64,000 nucleotides of DNA, taken from assembly GCA_009781175.1 (NCBI GenBank), contig WQYQ01000007.1, forward strand, positions 62,001-126,000, in the 5' to 3' direction. The stretch is from Betaproteobacteria bacterium. GTDB taxonomy: Bacteria > Pseudomonadota > Gammaproteobacteria > Burkholderiales > Rhodocyclaceae. The stretch's first letter is position 1. Every line of letters starts with the position of its first letter. Position numbers and translations under genes: made by a program. Shown here piece by piece: positions 44,244 through 53,160 of this stretch. The notes under the pieces are model-generated. The model worked only from the letters and a program-made list of their open reading frames with translations, did no database searches and was not told the DNA's origin.

Positions 44244-44678
44244 ATGCGTCTGCTAATCGCTTCCGCCCTGTTTGCCTTGTCGACAATCGCCGTTGCGGCG
44301 GACCTCAAGGTCGATGCGCCCTGGACGCGCAGCACCCTGCCTACGCAAAAAGCCGCCGGTGCGTTCATGACGCTGACCAGCGCACAGGACGCCGTGCTCG
44401 TCGGCGCCTCCTCGCCGCTCGCGGAAAAGGCCGAGATCCACGAAATGAAAACCGAAGGTGGCGTCATGAAAATGAGCCCCGTCGCCAATCTGCCGCTGCC
44501 GGCCGGCAAGGCCGTTGAGCTCAAATCGGGCGGCAATCACATCATGCTGTGGGGCCTCAAACAGCAGTTGAAAGCCGGCGAGAAGCTGCCGCTCGAACTC
44601 CAGATCGAAAGCGGCGGCAAGCGTGAGACGGTGAAGGTGGAAGCTGAAATTCGTCCGCTTAACACAAGCGCGCACTAA
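44244..44678 (+). CDS. Periplasmic copper chaperone PCu(A)C
   Basis: A 144-residue secreted protein with signal peptide ending near AVAA (residue 19) and the PCu(A)C copper site formed by His/Met residues: EIHEMKTEGGVMKM and GGNHIMLWGL. It delivers Cu(I) to the CuA centre of cytochrome oxidase in related bacteria. Cytochrome oxidase genes are not in this window. Confidence 0.92.
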   Translation: MRLLIASALFALSTIAVAADLKVDAPWTRSTLPTQKAAGAFMTLTSAQDAVLVGASSPLAEKAEIHEMKTEGGVMKMSPVANLPLPAGKAVELKSGGNHIMLWGLKQQLKAGEKLPLELQIESGGKRETVKVEAEIRPLNTSAH

Positions 44679-44742
44679 CGCCCAATCGGGTGCGTTTCTT
44701 CCGCAAGGCGGGCCACAATCGATGCGACTCGCCTTGCTCTGC

Positions 44743-45120
44743 TCACGCTGCAAACAAAAACCGGATGGCCGCCAAAGCCAACGCGAACAGATAGCCATAC
44801 GCGAAACGGTCGATGCGCAGAACCGCATCTCCACGGCGCGCCCGCCACTTTCCAATGAGCGCCATGCATGCGCCCACAACCAGCGGCGTAGCGATCAAAT
44901 TAGCAATCCGCCACGCCTCGGGCACGAAGTTGCGTGGAAACGCGAGCAGACTCAGGCCGCCTAAAATTGCTCCAAACAGTGCGTATCCCAATCCGGCCAG
45001 CCAGGGATTCGGCTCCCGTCGGAACGGTTCGGCGAACGAGTGAAAACCCAGTTCGATGAGAAACTCACCGACGATCTGGAGCAAGAACTCGCCTATAAGC
45101 TCAAACAATGCTTCGAGCAT
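44743..45120 (-). CDS. Small integral membrane protein, unknown
   Basis: A 125-residue protein with an amphipathic N-terminus (MLEALFELIGEFLLQIVGEFLIE) and three predicted membrane segments (LAGLGYALFGAILGGLSLLAF; ANLIATPLVVGACMALIG; FAYGYLFALALAAIRFLFA). The pattern resembles short uncharacterised proteobacterial membrane proteins; no function can be given. Confidence 0.75.
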   Translation of the reverse strand: MLEALFELIGEFLLQIVGEFLIELGFHSFAEPFRREPNPWLAGLGYALFGAILGGLSLLAFPRNFVPEAWRIANLIATPLVVGACMALIGKWRARRGDAVLRIDRFAYGYLFALALAAIRFLFAA

Positions 45121-45148
45121 TCAAAGTTTCGGCTTGAACATGAATGAA

Positions 45149-45179
45149 AGAGCCCGTTCCGAGCATAGGGACGGGCTCT
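45149..45179 (-). terminator. Terminator after the ABC substrate-binding gene
   Basis: Stem of nine base pairs (AGAGCCCGT at 45149-45157 with ACGGGCTCT at 45171-45179), directly downstream of the minus-strand gene ending at 45186. Confidence 0.7.
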
Positions 45180-45185
45180 GGTTTT

Positions 45186-46316
45186 TCACTTGCCGCCAAT
45201 GCTTTCGAGCGCTTCCCACTTGCCTTTGATGACCTTGTAGATTGTGATCCCGCCGATCTTCAAATCGCCATGCGCGTCATATGCGAGCTGCGGCGTCGTT
45301 ACGCCTGGCATGTTCGTCGCCGCGAGCGCGGACAGATATTTCGCCGGCTCGACGGAATCGGCCTTCTTCATCGCCGCGATCATCGCCATCGTGCCGTCGT
45401 AGGCATAGGGCGAATAGGTGGACGGCTTGGCGCCGAAACGTTTTTCGTACTTCGTCACGTAGGCCGGGCCGCCGGCCATCTGCTCGATCGGCAGGCCCGC
45501 CAGCGAGGCGATCACGCCGTCCGCGGCATCGCCCGCGAGCTTGATGAAGTTATCAGTCTTCGACATCTCGCCCGTCATCAGCGTCGCGTCGATGCCGAGC
45601 TGTTTCATCTGCTTGACCATCGGCGCGGCCTGCACTTCGGTACCGCCGTAGAAAATCACCTGTGGCTGGCCGCTCTTGAGTTTCGTGAGAATGGCGTTGA
45701 AATCCATCGCCTTATCGTTGGTGTATTCACGCGCCACGATTTTGCCGCCCGCTGCCTTCGCCGCTTTTTCGAACTCGTCGGCCAGCCCCTGGCCATAGGC
45801 GGTACGGTCGTCGATTACCGCGAGGTTCTTGAAGTTCAGCTTGTCCACCGCGTACTTGCCGATCACCGAGCCTTGCTGCGTGTCGGAGGTCATCATGCGG
45901 AAAGCGGTCTTGTAGCCATTCCGGGTGTAAGCCGGCGCGGTCGCCATCGCGATTTCGGGAATGCCGGCCTGGGCGTAGATGCGCGAGGCGGGAATCGTCG
46001 TGCCCGAGTTGAAGTGGCCGAGCATGCCTTTGATGCCGGCGTCGACCAGGCGCTGCGCGACCATCGTGGCGGTGCGCGGATCAGCCTGATCGTCTTCCGT
46101 CACGAGGACGAACTTGACCTCTTTACCGCCGATCTTCGGCTGCGCGGCATTCGCTTCTTCGAGCGCAAGCAGGATGCCGTTCTGCATATCCTTGCCGTAA
46201 TGCGCCTGCGGACCGGTCAACGGCGCCGCAAAGCCGATTTTCACCTCGACCGGATCGGCGAGCGCGCCAGCGGAAAACAGCGCGAACGTCAGCGCTGCCA
46301 GACAGTGTTTTTTCAT
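45186..46316 (-). CDS. Branched-chain amino-acid ABC transporter substrate-binding protein
   Basis: A 376-residue periplasmic type I binding protein (LivJ/LivK family): signal peptide (MKKHCLAALTFALFSAGALA), EVKIGFAAPLTGPQAHYGKDM, MLGHFNSGTTIPAS and YSPYAYDGTMAMIAAM. The ABC permease and ATPase genes are not adjacent, so this is an orphan binding protein, which is frequent in this family. Neighbouring putA suggests, weakly, an amino-acid utilisation context. Confidence 0.92.
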   Translation of the reverse strand: MKKHCLAALTFALFSAGALADPVEVKIGFAAPLTGPQAHYGKDMQNGILLALEEANAAQPKIGGKEVKFVLVTEDDQADPRTATMVAQRLVDAGIKGMLGHFNSGTTIPASRIYAQAGIPEIAMATAPAYTRNGYKTAFRMMTSDTQQGSVIGKYAVDKLNFKNLAVIDDRTAYGQGLADEFEKAAKAAGGKIVAREYTNDKAMDFNAILTKLKSGQPQVIFYGGTEVQAAPMVKQMKQLGIDATLMTGEMSKTDNFIKLAGDAADGVIASLAGLPIEQMAGGPAYVTKYEKRFGAKPSTYSPYAYDGTMAMIAAMKKADSVEPAKYLSALAATNMPGVTTPQLAYDAHGDLKIGGITIYKVIKGKWEALESIGGK

Positions 46317-46362
46317 CGAAAAGTCTCCTTTTTAGTTCAAATGCGCAGCCCGCATCGGTGGA

Positions 46363-49300
46363 TCAGCCTACCATCATCAAGCTGGCATTGCCGCCGGCTG
46401 CGGCAGTATTGGTCGAAATGACGCGCTCAGTGAGCAGGCGTTCAATTGGGTAGCGCCCCGCCGAATCGGGAATATGACATGCAATCAGCTTCCCCGCAGC
46501 CTGCGCGAGCTGGCGCTGGAGCGTGCCGAGCGGCTCGGCATCGCCCGCGAACAAGACGGCGTCGGCCTCGGCCGTCGCAATATCCAGAATCCAGTCGATC
46601 TGGCGCGCCAGCGGCGCGGGCAGATCTTCCAGGGCGTGACGGTTCTCCGGCGTGCCCGGAATCGCGGCGCGATTGCCGCTTGCGACAACGGCGACCAATT
46701 GCGCCGCCAGCCGTTCAGCCTCCCCGCCCAGACACAGCACCCGCCCGCGCGGCAGCAAGGCATGCACATTCGTTTCGCCCGTCGGCCCCGGCAAAACATG
46801 CAGACGGCCAACCGGGGGATTCTCGGCCAGATCGCGCGCCCACGCCTGCTCGGGCGAACCCGCGACACCCCACTGCGCGAGCAGATCCAACAACTCGGCC
46901 GCTTCACGCCTACAGCGCAGCGTTTCGGCCTCGATTCCGGCCAGCGCGCCGCGTACCTGCAAGCCCGCCGTGCTGACGGACTTGCCCAGATCGCGCAGCC
47001 CCTGGTTGCCGCGCACAAGCCGCATCAAAGTCAGCGGCCCACCCGCCTTCGGCCCGGTGCCGGAAAGCCCTTCGCCGCCGAAGGGCTGCACGCCGACCAC
47101 GGCGCCGATCATGTTGCGGTTGATGTAGATATTACCGACACGCGCGCGGGCGGTGACGGCGGCGATTGTCTCATCGATCCGCGTATGCAGACCCAGCGTC
47201 AGGCCGTAGCCCGTCGCATGGATTTCATCGATGAGCCCCGCCAGCATTTCGCGCCGATAGCGCAGCACATGCAGCACAGGCCCGAAGACTTCGCGTTTCA
47301 ATTCGGCGAGGCTGCCGATCTCGATCAAGCATGGCGCGACGAAGCTGCCGCGCTCGCATTCGGCGGGCAGTAGAACTTGATGCACCGTGTGGCCAAGCGC
47401 CTTCATCGCATCGATATGCGCCGTGATCGCATCGCGCGCGCCGCGCTCGATGACCGGGCCGATGTCGGTCGCCAGCCGATCGGGCTGGCCGATGCGCAGT
47501 TCGGCCAGCGCGCCCTTGAGCATTTCGATCAAGCGCTCGGCGATTTCTTCCTGCACGCACAGCACGCGCAAGGCCGAACAGCGCTGGCCGGCTGAATCGA
47601 AAGCCGAACCGAGCACATCGGCCACGACTTGTTCGAGCAGCGCCGAGGAATCGACGATCATCGCGTTCTGCCCGCCGGTTTCAGCCACCAGCGGGACCGG
47701 ACTGCCGTCAGACGCCAAGCGCTCGGCAAGGCTCGCCGCGATCAGACGCGCCACTTCGAGCGAGCCGGTAAACATCACGCCGCGCACACGCGCATCCTTA
47801 ACCAAAGCAGCACCCACGCTTTCGCCGGGGCCCGGCAGCAATTGCAGCGCGCCGGCCGGCAGCCCCGCCTCGCAGAGCAGGCACACCGCCTCGGCCGCGA
47901 TCAAGGGCGTTTGCTCGGCGGGCTTGGCGAGGACGACATTGCCCGCCGCGAGCGCCGCCGCGATCTGGCCGGTAAAGATCGCGAGCGGGAAGTTCCACGG
48001 GCTGATGCAGGCAAGCGGGCCGAGCGGCCGATGCGTTTCATTGGCGAAGCCATGCCGGATCTCGCTCGCATAGAAGCGCAGGAAATCGACCGCCTCGCGC
48101 ACCTCGCCGAGCGCGTTCGCATAAGTCTTGCCCGCTTCACGCACCGCCAGTCCGATCAACGCATAGCGCTGCGCTTCGAAGCGTTCCGCCGCGCGTTCGA
48201 GCAGCGCGGCGCGTGCGGCGGGCGGCGTGGCCCGCCAAATCGGCTGCACGGCCTCGGCTTGCGCCAGGGCGTCGGCAATATCCCGCTCGGTGGCGTCGAC
48301 GACTCTGCCCACCCCATCGCGCCAATCGGCGGGGTTCACAACCGGATGCGCAAAGCCGCCGCGCAAACCATTACCCAAGCGCGGCGCAGCATGCCAGGTT
48401 TGCTGCGCGCTCGCGAGTAGCCCCGCCGAAAGCGATGCGAGCCGCTGTTCGTTCGACAGATCCAAACCCGCGGAGTTAACCCGCACCGCACCGTACAAAT
48501 CGCGCGGCAGCGGAATCGCCGGATGCGGCGCGCCAAGCGGCACGAGGGCGCCGGCCTCCGCGAGCGGATCGGCAATCAGGGTTTCGATGGCGATCTTCTC
48601 GTTGCCGAGCCGATTGATGAAGGAGGTGTTCGCGCCGTTTTCGAGCAGGCGCCGCACCAGATAAGGCAAAAGCGTTGCATGCGAGCCGACCGGCGCATAA
48701 ATGCGGCAGGGCCGGTTGTACGTGTCCGCGCCGACGATTTCTTCATACAGCGGCTCGCCCATGCCGTGCAAGCATTGGAATTCGTATTGACCGGCGTAGT
48801 AGTTCATCCCCGCCATCTGGTAGACCGCGGCAACGGTGTAAGCGTTGTGCGTGGCGAATTGCGGATACACGGCCTCGGGCGCGGCAAGCAGTTGGCGCGC
48901 GCAGGCGAGGTAACTCACATCGGTATGCACTTTGCGCGTGAACACCGGATAGCCTTCCAGGCCGTCGACCTGCGCGCGCTTAATCTCGCTATCCCAATAC
49001 GCGCCCTTGACGAGCCGCACCATGATGCGCCGCTGCGTGCGCCGCGCCAGATCGACGATGAACGCAATCGCGGCCAGCGCGCGCTTCTGGTACGCCTGGA
49101 CCACGCAGCCGATGCCGTTCCAGCCCGCGAGCTGCGGCTCCTTGCACAGCAGTTCGAGCAAATCGAGCGACAGTTCGAGCCGCTCGGCTTCTTCGGCGTC
49201 GATATTGAGGCCGATGTCGTACTGCCGCGCCAGCAGCGTCAGCGCAAACAGACGCGGATACAACTCGGCCAGCACGCGCTCGCGCTGCGCGCGGCCATAA

Positions 49301-50298
49301 CGCGGGTGCAGCGCCGAAAGCTTGACCGAAATCCCCGGCCCGTCGTAAATCCCGCGCCCGCTCGCGGCCCCGCCGATGGCATGGATCGCCTGCTCATACG
49401 CCGAGTAATAACGGTCCACATCGGCCGCCGTGAGCGCGGCTTCGCCGAGCATGTCGTAGGAATAGCGGAAGCCCGCGGCCTCGTGCGCACGCGCATGGGC
49501 CAGCGCCGCGGCAATCGTTTCGCCGGCGACGAACTGTTCGCCGAGCAGACGCATTGCCATATCGACGCCTTTGCGCACGACGGGTTCGCCGCCTTTCGCC
49601 ACGAGTTTCGCCAGCGCCGTGCTGAGCCCGTTTTCCGACTGGGTGCCGACAAGCTTTCCGGTAATCAGCAAACCCCAGGTCGTCGCGTTGACAAAGAGCG
49701 ATTCCGAGCGCCTCAGATGTGCGCCCCAATCAGCGTGGCTCACCTTGTCGCGGATCAGCGCGTCGCGCGTGCCCGCATCGGGAATCCGCAGCAAGGCTTC
49801 GGCCAGACACATCAGCGCCACGCCCTCCTGGCTCGACAGATCGAACTCACGCAGCAAACCCTGCACCAAGCCGTCACGCCCGCTGCCCGCTCTTTTTTCG
49901 CGCAATTGCTCGGCCAGCGCAAGCGCCATGCGATGCGCCGCAGCCGTCCGCTCCGGCGTCTGGCGCGCTTCGCCAAGCAGATGCGGGAGACATTCGGTTT
50001 CAGGGCGCCGATACGCCGCCGTGATCGCGGCGCGCAGCTTGGACTGCGGCTGCACCCCTAGCGCCAGATCGAGGAAGGGCTGCGGCGGCTCGTGCTCGGA
50101 ATCAGCACCGCCTGCTTCGAGCGTCACGCCCGAGCTATCGTATTCGTGCGGCAGGCCGCTGCGCTCCAGCATGTCGAGATAATGAAAGATCGCCTGCTTA
50201 ATCAACCAGTGCGGGGTACGATCGATTTTTTGCGCGGCACGGCGGATTCGTTCGCGTGCAGCTTCATCCAACTTGACGCCCAGCGTTGTCGTCGACAT
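46363..50298 (-). CDS. putA: Trifunctional PutA: proline dehydrogenase, P5C dehydrogenase and transcriptional repressor
   Basis: A 1311-residue protein oxidising proline to glutamate. N-terminal ribbon-helix-helix (TTTLGVKLDEAARERIRRAAQ...HWLIKQAIFHYLD, in parts) suggests autoregulation. Proline dehydrogenase barrel (residues about 190-470) has VKGAYWDSEIK and NIDAEEAERLELSLDL. The aldehyde dehydrogenase part carries ISPWNFPLAIFTGQ, VMFTGSLEVA, ETGGQNAMIVDSSA and the nucleophile Cys in FDSAGQRCSALR. A C-terminal beta-flap/ALDH-superfamily-like domain follows. ATG 50298 is preferred to a TTG four codons upstream. Confidence 0.96.
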   Translation of the reverse strand: MSTTTLGVKLDEAARERIRRAAQKIDRTPHWLIKQAIFHYLDMLERSGLPHEYDSSGVTLEAGGADSEHEPPQPFLDLALGVQPQSKLRAAITAAYRRPETECLPHLLGEARQTPERTAAAHRMALALAEQLREKRAGSGRDGLVQGLLREFDLSSQEGVALMCLAEALLRIPDAGTRDALIRDKVSHADWGAHLRRSESLFVNATTWGLLITGKLVGTQSENGLSTALAKLVAKGGEPVVRKGVDMAMRLLGEQFVAGETIAAALAHARAHEAAGFRYSYDMLGEAALTAADVDRYYSAYEQAIHAIGGAASGRGIYDGPGISVKLSALHPRYGRAQRERVLAELYPRLFALTLLARQYDIGLNIDAEEAERLELSLDLLELLCKEPQLAGWNGIGCVVQAYQKRALAAIAFIVDLARRTQRRIMVRLVKGAYWDSEIKRAQVDGLEGYPVFTRKVHTDVSYLACARQLLAAPEAVYPQFATHNAYTVAAVYQMAGMNYYAGQYEFQCLHGMGEPLYEEIVGADTYNRPCRIYAPVGSHATLLPYLVRRLLENGANTSFINRLGNEKIAIETLIADPLAEAGALVPLGAPHPAIPLPRDLYGAVRVNSAGLDLSNEQRLASLSAGLLASAQQTWHAAPRLGNGLRGGFAHPVVNPADWRDGVGRVVDATERDIADALAQAEAVQPIWRATPPAARAALLERAAERFEAQRYALIGLAVREAGKTYANALGEVREAVDFLRFYASEIRHGFANETHRPLGPLACISPWNFPLAIFTGQIAAALAAGNVVLAKPAEQTPLIAAEAVCLLCEAGLPAGALQLLPGPGESVGAALVKDARVRGVMFTGSLEVARLIAASLAERLASDGSPVPLVAETGGQNAMIVDSSALLEQVVADVLGSAFDSAGQRCSALRVLCVQEEIAERLIEMLKGALAELRIGQPDRLATDIGPVIERGARDAITAHIDAMKALGHTVHQVLLPAECERGSFVAPCLIEIGSLAELKREVFGPVLHVLRYRREMLAGLIDEIHATGYGLTLGLHTRIDETIAAVTARARVGNIYINRNMIGAVVGVQPFGGEGLSGTGPKAGGPLTLMRLVRGNQGLRDLGKSVSTAGLQVRGALAGIEAETLRCRREAAELLDLLAQWGVAGSPEQAWARDLAENPPVGRLHVLPGPTGETNVHALLPRGRVLCLGGEAERLAAQLVAVVASGNRAAIPGTPENRHALEDLPAPLARQIDWILDIATAEADAVLFAGDAEPLGTLQRQLAQAAGKLIACHIPDSAGRYPIERLLTERVISTNTAAAGGNASLMMVG

Positions 50299-50432
50299 GG
50301 CTTGCACCAAAGGTTTTCAGGTGCGATCTAGCCTAGAGAAGCCGCCCGAAAGCCGCAACCCAAGTTGCGAAAATGTCTGAAGCGCCCGCGATGCCTTACG
50401 CGATTTATCCCACCCTTGCGCTCAACCCACGC

Positions 50433-51023
50433 CTAGGTTTCTCCAGGGCCGACCCAGTGCCGCCGCGTAATGGGCGCCTGCCAGGTTTCAAGCGCGGCAA
50501 GCAAGGTCTCCGGCGTAGCGCCGACTTGCAGAAAGCGCCGATGCTCACCGCTCAAAAACGCCTCGGCGTGCGCATGGTCGAGAAACTCCAGCAAGCCGTC
50601 CCAATAGCCCGCGACATTCAGAACGCCGACCGGCTTGGCATGAAAACCGAGTTGCAGCCAGGTCCATACCTCGAACAACTCCTCGAAGGTGCCAATCCCG
50701 CCCGGCAGCGCGACAAAGCCATCCGACAACTCGGCCATCTTCGCTTTGCGCGTGTGCATCGAATCGACAACAAGCAATTGAGTCAAATTCCCGTGCGCGA
50801 CCTCCTTCTCGGCCAGCGCTTCGGGAATCACGCCAATCACCCGGCCGCCGGCCGCGAGCGCCGCGTCCGCTACCGCGCCCATCACGCCGATGCTCGCGCC
50901 GCCATAAACAATCCCGATATCCCGCTCGGCCAGCAGACGGCCGAACGCGCGGGCCTGCTCCAGATAAACCGGACGCGCGCCGGAACGCGAACCGCAATAA
51001 ACACAGAGGGTAGCGAGCTTCAT
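50433..51023 (-). CDS. LOG family protein (TIGR00730)
   Basis: A 196-residue Rossmann-like protein with PGGIGTFEE (family motif PGGxGTxxE) and VYCGSRSG at the N-terminus, as in LOG cytokinin-activating phosphoribohydrolases and bacterial nucleotide 5'-monophosphate nucleosidases. A role in nucleotide or purine-riboside metabolism is inferred. It neighbours the cassette array but its codon usage is like the rest of the chromosome. Confidence 0.92.
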   Translation of the reverse strand: MKLATLCVYCGSRSGARPVYLEQARAFGRLLAERDIGIVYGGASIGVMGAVADAALAAGGRVIGVIPEALAEKEVAHGNLTQLLVVDSMHTRKAKMAELSDGFVALPGGIGTFEELFEVWTWLQLGFHAKPVGVLNVAGYWDGLLEFLDHAHAEAFLSGEHRRFLQVGATPETLLAALETWQAPITRRHWVGPGET

Positions 51024-51100
51024 GGTTTTAGTTTTGGACAGAACGCAGAAAGCTTACACCTGGATTGTTACGAGCATGGAGCGCAGCGGCCGAACTGGGC

Positions 51101-51160
51101 ATCTAGCTCCTGAATTAAACCGGCCCGCGAAGCGGGTTCAGCTTGAATGAATTGTCAGGT
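51101..51160 (-). repeat. Integron attC site of the DUF2834 cassette
   Basis: 60 bp on the minus strand from ACCTGAC (51160-51154) to GCTAGAT (51107-51101), with the internal AATTCATTCAAGC and CCCGCTTCGCGGG hairpin typical of class 1-type attC sites of the aadA kind. Both core sites deviate by one or two bases from RYYYAAC/GTTRRRY. It overlaps the 3' end of the DUF2834 gene. Confidence 0.75.
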
Positions 51161-51471
51161 CCTGCCGCCGCAAGATGACGTTCCCGCAAGAAAAGGAAAA
51201 GCGGCAACGCCAATGATGGTCCAACCACGAGACAAGACAATGGCAGCCATAGTCGGCGCATTGCAAGCCTGCGGCCTTCCACAAGTACAAATACAACGAC
51301 CACAATGCCCGAAACGAGGGCATCAGCCCAAGCGAATGCAGCAATGTGGCTGGAGGTGGCCTGCTGTAACAGGAGCGGTACGTTAAGCCCATGAGCAAAA
51401 AGCCATGGAACGAATTGCGAGAGCGGTAAAGCAGCGCCGACCACACAAAGAATGAGGTAGATGATTTGCAT
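51115..51471 (-). CDS. DUF2834 membrane protein in an integron-type cassette
   Basis: A 118-residue protein with the DUF2834 opening MQIIYLILCVVGAALPLSQFVPWL and three or so membrane segments. The last codons (DNSFKLNPLRGPV) are encoded by the attC site itself. AGGAG lies eight bases upstream of ATG 51471. The frame is open far upstream through the preceding attC, but that extension reads repeat sequence. Lower GC than neighbours fits cassette origin. Function unknown. Confidence 0.8.
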   Translation of the reverse strand: MQIIYLILCVVGAALPLSQFVPWLFAHGLNVPLLLQQATSSHIAAFAWADALVSGIVVVVFVLVEGRRLAMRRLWLPLSCLVVGPSLALPLFLFLRERHLAAAGPDNSFKLNPLRGPV

Positions 51472-51486
51472 GCAGTCTCCTACGGG

Positions 51487-51543
51487 ACCTAACGAACAAG
51501 CCAAGCCGCCGCTGTAGGCGGTCGGCTTGAGCGAAAGGTGGAC
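51487..51543 (-). repeat. Integron attC site of the GFA cassette (degenerate left core)
   Basis: 57 bp on the minus strand. The right core GTTAGGT (51493-51487) matches GTTRRRY exactly and is preceded by GCTTGTTC; the left half has TTCGCTCAAGCCG but its core reads GTCCACC. The inner arms form a stem between CAAGCCG and CGGCTTGG-type sequence. The GFA stop codon is two bases outside. Confidence 0.65.
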
Positions 51544-51544
51544 A

Positions 51545-51949
51545 TCACGTTTGCGGTGCACCCAGAGGAAACGTGAGCAAAGTGGTATCGACTGAATCCC
51601 AAGAAGGAGCATGGCTGGCGTAGATATTGACCTTTGGATCGAATTCGTTCGGCTCGTCAAGAGTGCCCGCACGAATGCCGATCAAGTTCGGAAACCTCTC
51701 AAGCTTGCCAAAGAGTTGTGACCCGCATTGCGGACAAAATCCGCGCCAAATGCGCTTGCCACTCTCCCCATAGGATTCAAAATACTTGACTTCCCCTTCG
51801 ATCTTGACTGCTTCAACCGGAAAGAGGGCAATCGGCGCATACGGACCGCCAGAAACTTTCTGACAATCGCGGCAGTGGCATTTCAACTGATATACCGGTG
51901 GCTGATTGCAGTGATACTGAATAGATTTGCACAAACATTCGCCTTGCAT
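51545..51949 (-). CDS. GFA-family (glutathione-dependent formaldehyde-activating-like) protein in a cassette
   Basis: A 134-residue zinc protein of the GFA/CENP-V fold: CLCKSIQYHC, CHCRDCQKVSGGPYAP and FCPQCGSQLFG supply the seven or so zinc cysteines. GFA genes are frequent cargo of integron cassettes. The stop codon lies two bases from an attC site. GC content is distinctly below that of the neighbours. True substrate is unknown. Confidence 0.88.
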   Translation of the reverse strand: MQGECLCKSIQYHCNQPPVYQLKCHCRDCQKVSGGPYAPIALFPVEAVKIEGEVKYFESYGESGKRIWRGFCPQCGSQLFGKLERFPNLIGIRAGTLDEPNEFDPKVNIYASHAPSWDSVDTTLLTFPLGAPQT

Positions 51950-51986
51950 ATTTGAATTCCGCTTTCAAAAATTACGTAACTATCCA

Positions 51987-51993
51987 GTTTAAC
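51987..51993 (-). repeat. Possible boundary core site GTTAAAC
   Basis: A seven-base GTTRRRY match on the minus strand upstream of the GFA cassette, in the right place to be the recombination boundary of the two-cassette array. A seven-base match alone is weak. Confidence 0.25.
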
Positions 51994-52004
51994 GGCCAAA
52001 GCAA

Positions 52005-53054
52005 TCAACCAGCCAAGCTCGCACTATCAATCACGAAGCGATACTTGACGTCACCCTTGAGCATCCGCTCGTAGGCGTCGTTGATCTGGTCGATGCGGAT
52101 CAGTTCGATGTCGGCGACGATGCCGTGCTCGGCGCAGAAATCCAGCATCTCCTGGGTTTCGGGGATGCCGCCGATCATCGAGCCGGCAATCGTCTTGCGT
52201 TTGTGGATGAGGCTGAAAACGTTGGGCGAAGGGTGCGGCGTGGCTGGCGCGCCTACCAGCGTCAGCGCACCGTCGCGCTTGAGCAGGGCCAGGAACGCTT
52301 CGAGGTCGTGCGACGCGGCAACGGTGTCGAGGATGAAGTCGAAGCTGCTGGCGTGGGCGGCCATTTCCCCGCTATTGCGCGAAACCACGACCTCATCGGC
52401 GCCCAGCGCCTTGGCCGCCTCGCGCTTGGATTCGGACGTGGTGAATGCCACGACGCGCGCGCCCATCGCATGCGCCAGCTTGATGCCCATGTGGCCCAGA
52501 CCACCGATGCCGACGACGCCGACCTTCTTGCCCGGCCCCACGTTCCAGTGGCGCAACGGCGAGTAGGTGGTAATGCCCGCGCACAGCAGCGGCGCCACGG
52601 CGGCAAGCTGCGCGGCCGGATGCCGGATGCGCAGCACGTAGCGCTCATGCACGACGATTTTTTGCGAATAGCCGCCCTGCGTCCATCCGGGCGCGTCCGG
52701 CGTCGGGCCGTTGTAGGTGCCGACCATGCCGTCGCAATAATTTTCCAGCCCCTCTTCACATTCCGCGCAGTGTTTGCAGCTATCGACGATGCAGCCGATG
52801 CCCACCAGATCGCCGAGCTTGAACCCTGACACCTGCGGACCAACCGCGGACACCCGCCCGACGATTTCATGACCCGGCACGCACGGAAAATGCGTACCCG
52901 CCCATTCAGCGCGCACCTGATGCAAGTCCGAATGGCAAACGCCGCAGAAAGCAATGTCAATCTGCACATCATGCGCACCGGGCGCGCGGCGGTTGATCTT
53001 CAAGGGTTCAAGCGGTTTGTCGCCCGCGTAAGCGCCGTAGGCATTGATTTGCAT
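52005..53054 (-). CDS. Zinc-dependent alcohol dehydrogenase (cinnamyl-alcohol-dehydrogenase/YahK type)
   Basis: A 349-residue medium-chain dehydrogenase: catalytic zinc CGVCHSDLH and GHEIVGRV, structural zinc four-cysteine CKHCAECEEGLENYC, and nucleotide-binding GIGGLGHMGIKLAHAMG. This matches NADP-dependent YahK/cinnamyl-type enzymes reducing aldehydes. It sits beside a GFA cassette, but the two do not form an obvious pathway. Separate from the radical SAM operon. Confidence 0.93.
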   Translation of the reverse strand: MQINAYGAYAGDKPLEPLKINRRAPGAHDVQIDIAFCGVCHSDLHQVRAEWAGTHFPCVPGHEIVGRVSAVGPQVSGFKLGDLVGIGCIVDSCKHCAECEEGLENYCDGMVGTYNGPTPDAPGWTQGGYSQKIVVHERYVLRIRHPAAQLAAVAPLLCAGITTYSPLRHWNVGPGKKVGVVGIGGLGHMGIKLAHAMGARVVAFTTSESKREAAKALGADEVVVSRNSGEMAAHASSFDFILDTVAASHDLEAFLALLKRDGALTLVGAPATPHPSPNVFSLIHKRKTIAGSMIGGIPETQEMLDFCAEHGIVADIELIRIDQINDAYERMLKGDVKYRFVIDSASLAG

Positions 53055-53160
53055 GATGTATTCCTTTGGGTTGGAAGAGGGATATCAGGAGCGATGCAGC
53101 AGAAGGCAATTTAATCCTGCTTCGCCGGAAAAACCAGACGGCACAACTTCAGAGGACACC

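Noticed and set aside
48523-50061. 512-codon open frame on the plus strand opposite putA
   Set aside because: It lies entirely antisense to a full, motif-complete putA; long antisense frames are expected in high-GC genes, and its product is Arg/Gln/His-rich with no domain.
51472-51672. N-terminal extension of the DUF2834 protein
   Set aside because: The extension reads the preceding attC site and the 3' part of the GFA gene in another frame; ATG 51471 has its own AGGAG.
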